A stretch of 64,000 nucleotides of DNA from JAGVSR01 sp963778225 (lineage in GTDB: Bacteria; Pseudomonadota; Alphaproteobacteria; Rhizobiales; Hyphomicrobiaceae). Of this stretch, positions 17,480 to 26,391 are shown one piece after another. Location of the stretch: NCBI GenBank assembly GCA_963778225.1, contig CAVZTR010000006.1, positions 62,001-126,000 on the forward strand, written 5' to 3'. Positions within the stretch are counted from its first letter, which is position 1. Each line of letters opens with the position of its first letter. The notes under the pieces are model-generated. The model was given only the letters and a program-made list of their open reading frames with translations, was not told the origin of the DNA and did not search any database. Position numbers and translations under genes: made by a program.

Positions 17480-18082
17480 CGCGTGCCCCCTTCACTTCGC
17501 TCTCGAAAACATCACGCTGATTAGGTCAGCAAATGATGAAAGAAGTGCAAACGGCTGTCCCGCGATCGATCGAAGTGATCAGCGCGGGCCTGGGACCGGG
17601 ATGCCCCTTCTGTCTAGAGTTGGCAAAAGCACGCCGATCAGGCTTCGAAAGTCTCCGCGCCGGCACAAGGCCGAAGAGTTTTCGCCAAACACAGTTTTGG
17701 TGGAACCGCGTCGGCGGTGCCCCCTGTGGCTTCGGACGCGAAGTTTTTGCCGCCGATGACTATATTCGACCCCAGTCTTGAAGGACCGAAGAGTAGGAAA
17801 AACATTTTATTAGCCACAGCCAGGACAAATATCGAAAGTAAAAACGTGCATTTACACAATATTATCCAGGAGAATACTTCAGTATTCTTCAGTAAATCTG
17901 GTTTAATGAGAATTGTTGACTGAAGATTTACAGACTTGAAAGAAGTATTGATGAGCACCCGCTGGGCTTTTACCTGAGTTTAACATCTAGGCCTGTAGAT
18001 TAGCTTCAGTTCAGACGCACCGGGCCGAACCCCAGCAATGAACTGTATCGAACTTTTCACAGTGGATTGGGAGACTACCAAC
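17480..18082. other. Pilin-upstream non-coding region, AT-rich in its second half
   Basis: Six hundred bases lie between divergent pilus genes. A possible 82-codon frame at 17533-17781 has no recognisable features and is not called. From about 17790 to 18000 the base composition is much richer in A+T than the neighbourhood. That part holds a hairpin GAATAC-TTCA-GTATTC (17872-17887) and a second long-range pair GTAAATCT (17892-17899) with AGATTTAC (17924-17931). A CtrA-like site lies at 17969-17984. It may be a long 5' leader of the pilin mRNA or a small RNA; the sequence alone cannot decide. Confidence 0.5.
17969..17984 (+). promoter_or_regulatory. CtrA-like site before the first flp pilin gene
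   Basis: TTTA-N7-TTAAC, one mismatch from the Caulobacter CtrA consensus TTAA-N7-TTAAC, about 100 bases before the pilin ATG. The same variant occurs before the second pilin gene. Pilin genes are CtrA-activated in Caulobacter, hence the proposal. Confidence 0.35.
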
Positions 18083-18253
18083 ATGACCATCTTTTCTCGC
18101 TTCCTGAAGGACGAATCGGGCGCCACGGCGATCGAATACGGCCTCATCGCTGCTCTCGTCGGCGTTGCCCTCATCACCGCCCTCACGGCCATGGAAGACG
18201 ATCTGTCGGCTCTGTTCGAGAGCATCGGCAACAAGCTCGGCACGGCAGTCTAA
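18083..18253 (+). CDS. flp: Flp-family type IVb pilin
   Basis: A 56-residue major pilin of the Tad (tight-adherence) system. After a short basic leader (MTIFSRFLKDESG) comes the type IVb prepilin motif ATAIEYGLIAALVGVALI, in which TadV/CpaA-type peptidase would cut after the Gly and the Glu-Tyr pair is conserved. The ATG at 18083 is chosen since the upstream 15 residues of the longer frame are not pilin-like. A strong terminator follows, consistent with an abundant monocistronic mRNA. The pilus motor and peptidase genes are not in this window. Confidence 0.92.
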   Translation: MTIFSRFLKDESGATAIEYGLIAALVGVALITALTAMEDDLSALFESIGNKLGTAV

Positions 18254-18290
18254 GGCTTACTGTCAACTTCGACGGTTTGCATAAGGCAGA

Positions 18291-18326
18291 ACCCACCAGC
18301 CTCGCGGCTGGTGGGTTTTGTTTTTT
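18291..18326 (+). terminator. Rho-independent terminator of flp
   Basis: ACCCACCAGC (18291-18300), loop CTCGCG, GCTGGTGGGT (18307-18316), then TTTGTTTTTT. A perfect 10-bp stem with a U-rich tail, 37 bases after the pilin stop. Confidence 0.95.
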
Positions 18327-18417
18327 GAGATCTCTAAAAATCCACGTCTTTCGGAGGGACTGCAGGACCTCCAGTGTTAGCTCTTCCTAAACTACCACCC
18401 GCCGTCGCCTGATCGAT

Positions 18418-18433
18418 TTTACGCCGGGTTAAC
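18418..18433 (+). promoter_or_regulatory. CtrA-like site before the second flp gene
   Basis: TTTA-N7-TTAAC, 83 bases before the ATG at 18516. It has the same single deviation from the CtrA consensus as the site before the first pilin gene. Confidence 0.35.
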
Positions 18434-18515
18434 GCGGAGCTGTCAGACTGAAATGCATTCATAGAAAAGGCGGCTGACAGGCCGTGAAGTGCCAAGCGAA
18501 ATACGGGTCGCCGCG

Positions 18516-18698
18516 ATGAAAAAAGTCCGCAACTTTCTGATCGACGAATCCGGCTCCACGGCCATTGAATACGGCTTGATGAGCGCCATCATCTTCGTGG
18601 GACTGCTCGCGGCATTGACCACGTTCAATGGCAACATCGTCGATTATTACGAAAGCATCGGCGCCGCTATGATGGCAGCCTTTGGAACCACCGACTAA
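18516..18698 (+). CDS. flp: Second Flp-family pilin
   Basis: A 60-residue pilin with a short basic leader MKKVRNFLIDESGS and the prepilin segment TAIEYGLMSAIIFVGLLAAL. It differs from the first pilin mainly in its C-terminal half (NIVDYYESIGAAMMAAFG). A GTG at 18489 could extend it by nine residues, but the ATG at 18516 gives the normal leader length. It ends inside the last codons of dapE on the other strand (4-base overlap). It may be a minor or alternative pilin. Confidence 0.88.
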   Translation: MKKVRNFLIDESGSTAIEYGLMSAIIFVGLLAALTTFNGNIVDYYESIGAAMMAAFGTTD

Positions 18699-19858
18699 GC
18701 GCCGGCGAAGCGCTGGATGAAGCGCTCATAGATCTGGGTCAGGTTTTCCAGATCTTGTAGCGCGACCCGCTCGTCCACCTGATGGATCGTTCGATTGACG
18801 AGCCCAAACTCTACGACCGGGCAGTAATCCTTGATGAAGCGCGCGTCCGACGTCCCACCCGAGGTCGACAGCTTCGCGATCCGCCCGGTCACCTCATGCA
18901 CCGCGCCCCGCAGCGTATCCACGAGCGCGCCGTCTTCGGTGAGAAACACATCTCCCGTCCCCGCGAACGACACGTCGTACGTGGCGCCCGTCGCCAGTGC
19001 CGCCGCATCACACTGCAGCCGCACCCACTCCTCGATTGTCGATCGCCGCCAGATGTCGTTGTAGCGAATGTTGAACGTCGCCTTTGCGAACGCCGGGATC
19101 ACATTTGGCGCCGTGTTCGGCACCGACACCACGGTCACCTGACAGTTCGACGGCTCGAAGTGACGTGTCCCCTCGTCGATCCTGGTGCCCGTCAAACGCG
19201 TGATGAAATGCGCGAGCTTCGGCACCGGGTTGTCGGCGCGCTGCGGGTACGCCGCATGGCCCTGCACACCATGCACCACCAGTTCGCCCGTCACCGATCC
19301 GCGCCGCCCGATCTTGATCTCGTCACCCAGCGCCTCCGGGTTCGACGGCTCGCCCACGATGGCCGCATCGAGCGCCTCGCCGCGATCCTCCAGCCATCGA
19401 AGCACTTTCACCGTGCCGTTGATCGAGGGCCCTTCCTCATCGCCGGTAATCAGCAGCGAAAGCGATCCCACATCCTCGCCGGCCGTAATCCGCCGAGCCG
19501 CTGCCGCGATGAAACACGCGATGGCGCCCTTCATGTCCACCGCGCCGCGACCGTAGAGAACGCCGTCCCGGATCACCGCGCCGAACGGATCGCTGGTCCA
19601 GGCACCGAGATCTCCCGGCGGCACCACGTCCGTATGCCCGGCAAAACAAAGGTTCGGCCGCGCCGTCCCACGCCGCGCATAGAGGTTGTCGATATCGGGC
19701 GTCCCCGGCTCTTGGAAGACCACCCGATCACAGACGAATCCCAGCGGTTCCAGCACCGACTGCAACAGCGTCAGCGCCCCGCCCTCATCGGGCGTAATGC
19801 TGCGGCACTGGATCAGCGCCCGCGCAAGATCGACGGGATCGGTCACTTTGAGAGTCAT
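18695..19858 (-). CDS. dapE: Succinyl-diaminopimelate desuccinylase
   Basis: Zinc M20-family hydrolase that cleaves N-succinyl-LL-diaminopimelate, the step after DapC in lysine and peptidoglycan precursor synthesis. Metal ligands are visible: FAGHTDVVPPG (His, and the following Asp catalytic pair), YGRGAVDMKG (bridging Asp), GDEEGPSINGT (catalytic Glu-Glu). GTSDARFI near the C terminus supplies another conserved block. At 387 residues it is standard. It is in the same direction as dapD, separated by a small unknown gene, so the lysine genes are probably linked transcriptionally. Confidence 0.96.
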   Translation of the reverse strand: MTLKVTDPVDLARALIQCRSITPDEGGALTLLQSVLEPLGFVCDRVVFQEPGTPDIDNLYARRGTARPNLCFAGHTDVVPPGDLGAWTSDPFGAVIRDGVLYGRGAVDMKGAIACFIAAAARRITAGEDVGSLSLLITGDEEGPSINGTVKVLRWLEDRGEALDAAIVGEPSNPEALGDEIKIGRRGSVTGELVVHGVQGHAAYPQRADNPVPKLAHFITRLTGTRIDEGTRHFEPSNCQVTVVSVPNTAPNVIPAFAKATFNIRYNDIWRRSTIEEWVRLQCDAAALATGATYDVSFAGTGDVFLTEDGALVDTLRGAVHEVTGRIAKLSTSGGTSDARFIKDYCPVVEFGLVNRTIHQVDERVALQDLENLTQIYERFIQRFAGA

Positions 19859-19989
19859 GGATATCGGCCGCTGCGAAAAACGATAAGGGCGGCCGAACCT
19901 ATCGGCTAAGCCCCAGCAGGGGAAGCTTCCCGCTTCCGATCAATGCCAGATGAAAGTTGCAGATCACAGCCAGAAAACGGCAGCGCCGC

Positions 19990-20280
19990 TCAATCTCGTG
20001 TTCGCCGCCCGAATGCCGGTCCTTTGCTCCGCCGGTCCGATGCCGCTCTGCGCCGCTCGACCGCAACAGCCACGTTCACCTGGCGCCGGTCCGGCAAATC
20101 CATCGTCCGCCGCTCCATGTTGGCGGACGGTGCACGCGCCTGATGCTGCCGGATGGCTTCCTGCATAGCGGCTTCCGCCGCAGCCAGCGCTGGCGTCACG
20201 GCCCCTGGATCATCAAACTCAGACGGTGCCGCCGCGCCTGTCGTCGCGAACGTCTCGATGAAAGTTTTCAAAAGTCCCAC
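19990..20280 (-). CDS. Small hypothetical protein between dapD and dapE
   Basis: About 96 residues, predicted mostly helical, with LLKTFIETFATTGA at the start and a basic Arg-rich tail (ERRRAASDRRSKGPAFGRR). A GTG at 20280 is used; a TTG at 20304 would add eight residues. No domain is recognised. Position and strand suggest co-transcription with dapD and dapE. Confidence 0.4.
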   Translation of the reverse strand: MGLLKTFIETFATTGAAAPSEFDDPGAVTPALAAAEAAMQEAIRQHQARAPSANMERRTMDLPDRRQVNVAVAVERRRAASDRRSKGPAFGRRTRD

Positions 20281-20308
20281 GGATGGGCCCCCGGAAGATC
20301 GCAATCAG

Positions 20309-20340
20309 GTCCCGAGGAGGTGGCGTGCCTCCTTAGGGAC
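20309..20340. other. Long stem-loop downstream of dapD
   Basis: GTCCC (20309-20313) and AGGAGG (20315-20320) pair with CCTCCT (20328-20333) and GGGAC (20336-20340), giving an interrupted 11-bp stem. It has no U-run. On the minus strand one arm contains AAGGAGG, a ribosome-site-like string, so it could both end the dapD message part and mask translation of the next small gene. Confidence 0.4.
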
Positions 20341-20359
20341 AATGTCTGATAGTTCGTAC

Positions 20360-21202
20360 TCAATCTCTCAAGAGATCATTAATGCTGGTCTTCGACCGCG
20401 TTTTTTCGTCGACCCGCTTCACGATCACCGCGCAATAAAGGTTCGGCCCCGGCTCCCCGTTCGGCAGCGGCTTGCCCGGCATCGTGCCCGACACCACGAC
20501 CGAATAGGGCGGCACCTTGCCGAACATCCGCTCGCCCGTCGACCGGTCGATGATCGTCGTCGACGCGCCGAGGTAAACGCCCATCGACAGCACCGACCCT
20601 TCGCCCACCTGCACGCCTTCGGCGACTTCCGCACGCGCGCCGATGAAGCAGTTGTCCTCGATGATGACAGGGCCGGCCTGCAACGGCTCCAGCACGCCGC
20701 CAATTCCGGCACCGCCCGAGATGTGGCAGTTCTTGCCGATCTGCGCGCACGAGCCGACGGTCGCCCACGTATCCACCATCGTGCCGGACCCCACATAGGC
20801 ACCGAGATTGACGAACGACGGCAGCAGCACCGCGCCCGGTGCGATGTAGGCCGACTTGCGCACGTAGGCGCCGGGCAGCACGCGGAACCCGCCCCTCTTG
20901 AAATCGTCCGCCGTCCAGCCCTCGAACTTCGGCGCCACCTTGTCCCAGTAGAACGATCCCGCCGGTCCGCCGGCGATCAGCCCCATGTCGTTCAACCGGA
21001 ACGACAAGAGCACGGCCTTCTTGAGCCACTGGTTCACGATCCAGCCGCCGTCGCCCTTCTCGGCCACCCGCGCCTCACCCTTGTCGAGCAGCTCGAGCGC
21101 CGCATCAACGGCATCGCGCACGTCGCCCTTGGTGCCGCTGTTGATCCCTTCGCGGGCCTCCCACGCGGCTTCGATCGTCTTTTGCAGGTCTGCGTGCGCC
21201 AT
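20360..21202 (-). CDS. dapD: 2,3,4,5-tetrahydropyridine-2,6-dicarboxylate N-succinyltransferase
   Basis: Transfers succinyl from succinyl-CoA to tetrahydrodipicolinate in the succinylase branch of lysine synthesis. The protein is a left-handed beta-helix trimer: hexapeptide repeats run from YIAPGAVLLPSFVNLGAYVG through ISGGAGIGGVLEPLQ to VLSMGVYLGAST. The substrate region FNLNDMGLI-like FRLNDMGLI and GTMVDTWATVGSCAQIG are conserved. The ATG at 21202 has AAGGACG upstream and gives 280 residues, the family norm; a longer frame to 21268 is rejected. Confidence 0.96.
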   Translation of the reverse strand: MAHADLQKTIEAAWEAREGINSGTKGDVRDAVDAALELLDKGEARVAEKGDGGWIVNQWLKKAVLLSFRLNDMGLIAGGPAGSFYWDKVAPKFEGWTADDFKRGGFRVLPGAYVRKSAYIAPGAVLLPSFVNLGAYVGSGTMVDTWATVGSCAQIGKNCHISGGAGIGGVLEPLQAGPVIIEDNCFIGARAEVAEGVQVGEGSVLSMGVYLGASTTIIDRSTGERMFGKVPPYSVVVSGTMPGKPLPNGEPGPNLYCAVIVKRVDEKTRSKTSINDLLRD

Positions 21203-21554
21203 GTCGGGACGTCCTTGGAATGTGGAATGTTGAGGGAACTGGCCGCCTTGTGCCGCCCCACCCCCCACCTGTCAACGCCCCCACAAACCGCCCGCACACC
21301 CGCCGCACATGCCCTGTCGTTCCCCTCCCCTCGACGGAAGGAGGGGTGCGCCCCCCAAAACGTCATCCCGGCGAAAGCCGGGACCCAGACAAACCGCAGC
21401 TCGACGAACTGAGCCACATCAACCAACCGAATATCTGTTGGGGCATTCGTGCCATTCACGCGGGCCGCGAATCCCCTCAATCTTCGGCCGGATCAAATCG
21501 CGATCCGGACGGCCCGTGCGGGGCCGCCGCAAACCGAAAACGGGGGTTCATCCC
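21203..21554. other. Non-coding stretch before the Lys/Ala-rich small gene
   Basis: About 350 bases with no convincing gene. It contains a GC-rich imperfect hairpin around 21324-21350 (CCCCTC paired with GAGGGG), the dispersed palindrome at 21361-21388, and presumably the promoters of dapD (leftward) and of the gene at 21555 (rightward). No clear -35/-10 pair stands out. Confidence 0.4.
21361..21388. repeat. REP-like palindrome with the CCCGGCGAAAGCCGGG core
   Basis: TCCCGGC (21366-21372), GAAA, GCCGGGA (21377-21383), flanked by GTCA on the left and CCCAG on the right. This arrangement is a very common intergenic palindrome in proteobacterial genomes. Only one copy is seen here. Confidence 0.6.
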
Positions 21555-21794
21555 ATGGCAAAGAGTGCGAGCACGAGTAAGAAAGTGGCCTCATCCGCCG
21601 CAAAAGTTCTGAACAGCAAGTCGTCCACAAAGGCCGAAAGAACGGTCGCAGCCTCAGCCCTTACCCAGCGCGGTTCGACTGAAAGGACGAGCAGCAAGGT
21701 CGCCTCCTCCGCCTCCAAGATTCTGACCAGCAAGACGGCATCGAAGGCCGCCAAGTCCGCCGCCGCCTCGGCCCTCACACAGAAAAAGAAGTAA
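21555..21794 (+). CDS. Small Lys/Ser/Ala-rich repetitive protein
   Basis: A 79-residue basic protein built of two imperfect repeats: SKKVASSAAKVLNSKSSTKA... AASALTQ and SSKVASSASKILTSKTASKA... AASALTQ. Proteins of this pattern are found across Hyphomicrobiales and are uncharacterised; the composition resembles nucleic-acid-binding or histone-H1-like tails. The start is at MAKSAS, with GGGGG upstream, and a good terminator follows 30 bases after the stop, supporting a real, separately transcribed gene. Confidence 0.75.
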   Translation: MAKSASTSKKVASSAAKVLNSKSSTKAERTVAASALTQRGSTERTSSKVASSASKILTSKTASKAAKSAAASALTQKKK

Positions 21795-21824
21795 TCACTC
21801 TCCGCATCCCAATCGCGCACCTCG

Positions 21825-21862
21825 AACGTCTTCGGTCACCCGATCGAAGACGTTTTTCTTTG
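21825..21862 (+). terminator. Rho-independent terminator after the repetitive small gene
   Basis: AACGTCTTCG (21825-21834), a 10-base loop, CGAAGACGTT (21845-21854), then a T-rich run. It ends just before the stop of tlpA on the other strand. Confidence 0.88.
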
Positions 21863-21867
21863 CTCAA

Positions 21868-22518
21868 TTACTTGAGGGCCTCCGCCACCAGCTTTTTCGC
21901 CGCCTCGCTGTCCCACTCGGCAGGTCCCGGCAGCCGCCCGAGCTCTTTCCCGTCCTTGCCGATCAGGATCGTCGTCGGCATGCCGACCGCGCGCAGACCG
22001 TTGCCGGCCTTCATCGTCTGATCGATGTAGAGCTTGAGGTTCTGCACCTTGATCTCATCGAAAAATTTCCGCGCCGCATCCCGTCCGGCCCGGTCGAGGC
22101 TCAGCGCCACGACCTCGAACTGATCCGACCCCATATCCTTCTGCAGCCGGTCGAGCGACGGCATCTCATGCCGGCACGGCACGCACCACGTCGCCCACAG
22201 GTTCAACAGGATCACCTTGCCCTTGAAATCGGCCAGCGACCTCTTCGCCCCCGTCTCGTCCTCGAACGAGATTTCCGCCATGTCGACGGGCGGGTTCTTG
22301 CGCACGAAGGCCACGAGATCGCCGCCACCGGCTGCGTCTTTCGTCTCCACCGCCGCCTCGGCCGCAGGCGCTGAAACGGCCCCTGGCGTGACCTTATCGT
22401 TGTCAGGCCCGCCCCGCGTGACGTATACCGCCGCAAACCCGATGGCCGCCGCCGCCAGCGCCGTGCCGATCAAGCCGATCCGCGAGGCGGCCGGTCCGCG
22501 GCCGTTGTTGTCCGTCAT
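21868..22518 (-). CDS. tlpA: TlpA-like thiol:disulfide interchange protein
   Basis: Membrane-anchored periplasmic thioredoxin that reduces disulphides, in TlpA's case for cytochrome oxidase copper-site and cytochrome c maturation. An N-terminal hydrophobic anchor spans about residues 14-33. The redox site is NLWATWCVPCRHEMPSL (Cys-Val-Pro-Cys, about residue 111). The cis-Pro loop is VGMPTTILI. At 216 residues it matches the family. It is divergent from argH with a 40-base gap, an arrangement conserved in Hyphomicrobiales. Confidence 0.92.
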   Translation of the reverse strand: MTDNNGRGPAASRIGLIGTALAAAAIGFAAVYVTRGGPDNDKVTPGAVSAPAAEAAVETKDAAGGGDLVAFVRKNPPVDMAEISFEDETGAKRSLADFKGKVILLNLWATWCVPCRHEMPSLDRLQKDMGSDQFEVVALSLDRAGRDAARKFFDEIKVQNLKLYIDQTMKAGNGLRAVGMPTTILIGKDGKELGRLPGPAEWDSEAAKKLVAEALK

Positions 22519-22558
22519 TTAACCAACCTTTTCAGCGATCAGGCTCAAGGAGCCCAAA

Positions 22559-23965
22559 GTGTCGAGCGAATCCAACAAGATGTGGGGCGGCCGGTTCGCC
22601 ATGTCCCCGGCCGAGATCATGGAGGAGATAAATGCCTCCATCGGGTTCGACAAGGCGCTGGCCCCGCAAGATATCCGCGGCTCCAAGGCCCATGCGGCCA
22701 TGTTGGCCGACGCCGGCATCATAACGAAAACCGACGCCGATGCGATCATCGCCGGCCTCGACGCCGTCGCCGCCGAGATCGCAGCCGGAACTTTCGAGTT
22801 CAAGCGCTCGCTTGAAGACGTGCACATGAACATCGAAAGCCGCCTGAAGGAAATCGCCGGCACCCCCGCCGGCCGCCTGCACACGGCCCGCTCGCGCAAC
22901 GATCAGGTCGCAACCGACTTTCGCCTCTGGGTCCGCGACCAGATCGACGGCATCGACGAAGCCCTGAAAGCGTTGCAGTTGGCGCTCGCAAAGAAGGCCG
23001 CCACGCACGCCGCGACCGTCATGCCGGGCTTCACACACTTGCAGCCCGCCCAGCCGGTCACCTTCGGCCACCACCTCTTGGCCTACGTTGAAATGTTCGC
23101 GCGCGACCGCGGCCGTTTCGCCGACGCCCGCAAACGTCTGAACGAAAGCCCGCTCGGTTCCGCCGCGCTCGCTGGCACGTCATTTCCTATTGATCGCCAC
23201 AAGACGGCGGCCGCGCTCGGCTTCGACCGTCCGATGTCGAACTCCCTCGATGGCGTGTCGGATCGCGATTTCGCCTTGGAAACGCTGGCCGCCGCGACGA
23301 TCACCGCCGTGCATCTTTCGCGCCTGTCGGAAGAGATCGTGATCTGGATGACACCGCAGTTCGGCTTCATCACGCTCAGCGACAAGTTCACGACCGGCTC
23401 CTCGATCATGCCGCAAAAGCGCAATCCTGACGCTGCCGAACTGTCGCGCGCCAAGGTCGGCCGCATCGCGGGCGCGTTCCAGAGCCTCGTCATGGTGATG
23501 AAGGGCCTGCCGCTCGCGTATTCGAAGGACATGCAGGAAGACAAGGAAGTCACCTTCGACGCCATCGCCTCGCTGAAACTCGCGCTCGCCGCCATGACCG
23601 GCATGGTCGGCGACATCGAACCCGTGCCCGAGACCATGCGCGCCGCCGCCGGACGGGGCTATTCCACAGCAACGGATCTCGCGGATTGGCTCGTGCGCGA
23701 GTTGAAAATGCCCTTCCGCGACGCCCACCACGTCACCGGAACCATTGTTAAATTGGCCGAGACCCAGGGAATAGACCTGGAAGCACTGCCGTTGGACGCC
23801 ATGCAGGGTGTCGAGCCACGCATTACGCAAGACATCTACAGCGTTCTTTCCGTTGAGAATTCCGTGAAAAGCCGTACCAGCCATGGGGGAACTGCGCCAC
23901 AGAACGTCCGCAAAATGGCGCAAGGCTGGCTCGCGTGCTTGGAAACGCCACAAAAGACCGGCTAA
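22559..23965 (+). CDS. argH: Argininosuccinate lyase
   Basis: Cleaves argininosuccinate to arginine and fumarate, the last step of arginine synthesis. The superfamily signature GSSIMPQKRNPDAAEL (catalytic Ser loop) is at about residues 282-297. Other conserved blocks are WGGRF near the start, EDVHMNIES, HTARSRNDQVATD and GFTHLQPAQPVTFGH. The start is GTG at 22559 with AAGGAG eight bases upstream, giving 468 residues. The next gene in the operon is lptM. Confidence 0.97.
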   Translation: MSSESNKMWGGRFAMSPAEIMEEINASIGFDKALAPQDIRGSKAHAAMLADAGIITKTDADAIIAGLDAVAAEIAAGTFEFKRSLEDVHMNIESRLKEIAGTPAGRLHTARSRNDQVATDFRLWVRDQIDGIDEALKALQLALAKKAATHAATVMPGFTHLQPAQPVTFGHHLLAYVEMFARDRGRFADARKRLNESPLGSAALAGTSFPIDRHKTAAALGFDRPMSNSLDGVSDRDFALETLAAATITAVHLSRLSEEIVIWMTPQFGFITLSDKFTTGSSIMPQKRNPDAAELSRAKVGRIAGAFQSLVMVMKGLPLAYSKDMQEDKEVTFDAIASLKLALAAMTGMVGDIEPVPETMRAAAGRGYSTATDLADWLVRELKMPFRDAHHVTGTIVKLAETQGIDLEALPLDAMQGVEPRITQDIYSVLSVENSVKSRTSHGGTAPQNVRKMAQGWLACLETPQKTG

Positions 23966-23999
23966 AAGAAAGCTCTGGTTCAAGATGTTAGGCGCCGTG

Positions 24000-24191
24000 A
24001 TGCTGAAGCCCCTCGTCCGATTGTCGCTCGCCTGCGCGCTCGCCGCGTCTGTCGCCGGCTGCGGAATCAAGGGCCCTCTTGAAACGCCCCAGGCCAAGGA
24101 AACCGCCTCCGCCGAAAGCGGCCAGGGCAAGCCGGAAGGCGCCGCCGCCAAGCCGCACCAGCCTTTCATCCTCGACGGCCTGCTGCGCTAA
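24000..24191 (+). CDS. lptM: LptM-type small lipoprotein
   Basis: A short lipoprotein that, by family knowledge, helps mature the LptD-LptE translocon for lipopolysaccharide export. The signal peptide MLKPLVRLSLACALAASVAG precedes the lipidated Cys of the lipobox, and CGIKGPLE is the family signature. About 63 residues long; the start may instead be the ATG at 23985. It lies 34 bases after argH and overlaps by four bases the 3' end of a convergent methyltransferase gene that separates it from lysA. Confidence 0.85.
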   Translation: MLKPLVRLSLACALAASVAGCGIKGPLETPQAKETASAESGQGKPEGAAAKPHQPFILDGLLR

Positions 24192-24916
24192 TTGCGCGCC
24201 GCCCGGATCACGTCCACCCGCACAGACTCGAATGGCTGGCATGGCGGTAATGCCGGCACCCGGCGCGCCTCCACATCGACCGTCCACCCAGCCGCCCTGA
24301 GATCATCGACGAACCGCCCCGCATGCGTGCGCGCCGGATCGGTTAAAATCGCCTGCCCGCCCGGCTGCACCGTGCGCTCCAAAACGCGCACGATATCCCC
24401 GTAAAGCGCCGGTTCGTAGAGAATATCCGCCCCGATCACCAGGTCATACCGGCTCGCATCGCGCCAGTCGGTCCAGTCCCCGAACCGCTGTTCGATGCCC
24501 ATCACGCCGTTCGCCCGCGCGTTGCGGCGGCAGAGCGCCAGCGCCTCCATGCAGTAATCCGTCTGAGTTACCCCCGCCCCCTGCGCCGCTGCTACAATCC
24601 CCCCGAGCCCCGCTCCGGCCCCCAGTTCCAGCACCGCCCCCGGAAACGACAACGACAACGACTCAACTACCGCGTCCCCCATCACCACCCCCGATTCCCA
24701 AAGTAGCAGTCCGAATGGAAACACCTCGAAGGTTCCCGCCGCTGCAAGCAACCGGTCCTGATCCCGCACCGCCTCGATCGCAAACGCGTGGCCTGCGATC
24801 TCAATGGTCATGGTTTCCAGCGGCAGGAGATCGAGCCTTGCGTCGGCCGCGGCGATGAGGTCTTCGAAGGGTGTCAAGGTTTCGCCGTCTCCAGCATTGC
24901 GCAAATGGGGATCCAC
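24188..24916 (-). CDS. Predicted SAM-dependent methyltransferase (Methyltransf_16-like)
   Basis: A 242-residue class I methyltransferase. Motif I is VLELGAGAGLGGIVAA (about residues 95-110); the mid region has FGDWTDWRDASRYDLVIGADILYEP, where ADILYE resembles the lysine methyltransferase (Methyltransf_16/Nnt1) post-I motif. FPFGLLLWESG lies before motif I, as in that group. It may methylate a protein lysine, but the target is unknown. It interrupts the usual lptM-lysA adjacency and has a palindromic element just upstream, which suggests later arrival. Confidence 0.75.
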   Translation of the reverse strand: MDPHLRNAGDGETLTPFEDLIAAADARLDLLPLETMTIEIAGHAFAIEAVRDQDRLLAAAGTFEVFPFGLLLWESGVVMGDAVVESLSLSFPGAVLELGAGAGLGGIVAAAQGAGVTQTDYCMEALALCRRNARANGVMGIEQRFGDWTDWRDASRYDLVIGADILYEPALYGDIVRVLERTVQPGGQAILTDPARTHAGRFVDDLRAAGWTVDVEARRVPALPPCQPFESVRVDVIRAARN

Positions 24917-24928
24917 CCCCTATAGCTC

Positions 24929-24991
24929 GCACGCCTTACCGCGTGCAGCGGCCGGCTCCGCGGAGCGGAAGCGCCGCGTGCAATCATAAAC
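24929..24991. repeat. Dispersed hairpin element, variant copy
   Basis: The core GGCCGGCTCCGCGGAGC matches the GGCCGGCTCC core of the repeat at 13115-13222, and the tail AATCATAAAC is identical. The inner palindrome is GCTCCGCGGAGC. Outer GCACGC (24929-24934) can pair with GCGTGC (24976-24981), with an extra GCGTGC between. It lies between the methyltransferase start and the lysA start, so it sits in the divergent promoter region. Confidence 0.75.
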
Positions 24992-25007
24992 TGGACCGCC
25001 GCCTTCC

Positions 25008-26289
<1,282 letters not shown>

Positions 26290-26391
26290 GCTTGCGTGCC
26301 TTTGAATTGCCTCGCCAGAACAGCAACCAACCGGGAACGGCTGACCGGTTTTTAATGATCCCGGTCAAGCGGACCGTGCTAGCTTTTCCGT

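Noticed and set aside
17533..17781. Possible 82-residue gene upstream of the pilin genes
   Set aside because: No ribosome site, domain or conserved pattern; it crosses into the AT-rich tract. Treated as non-coding.
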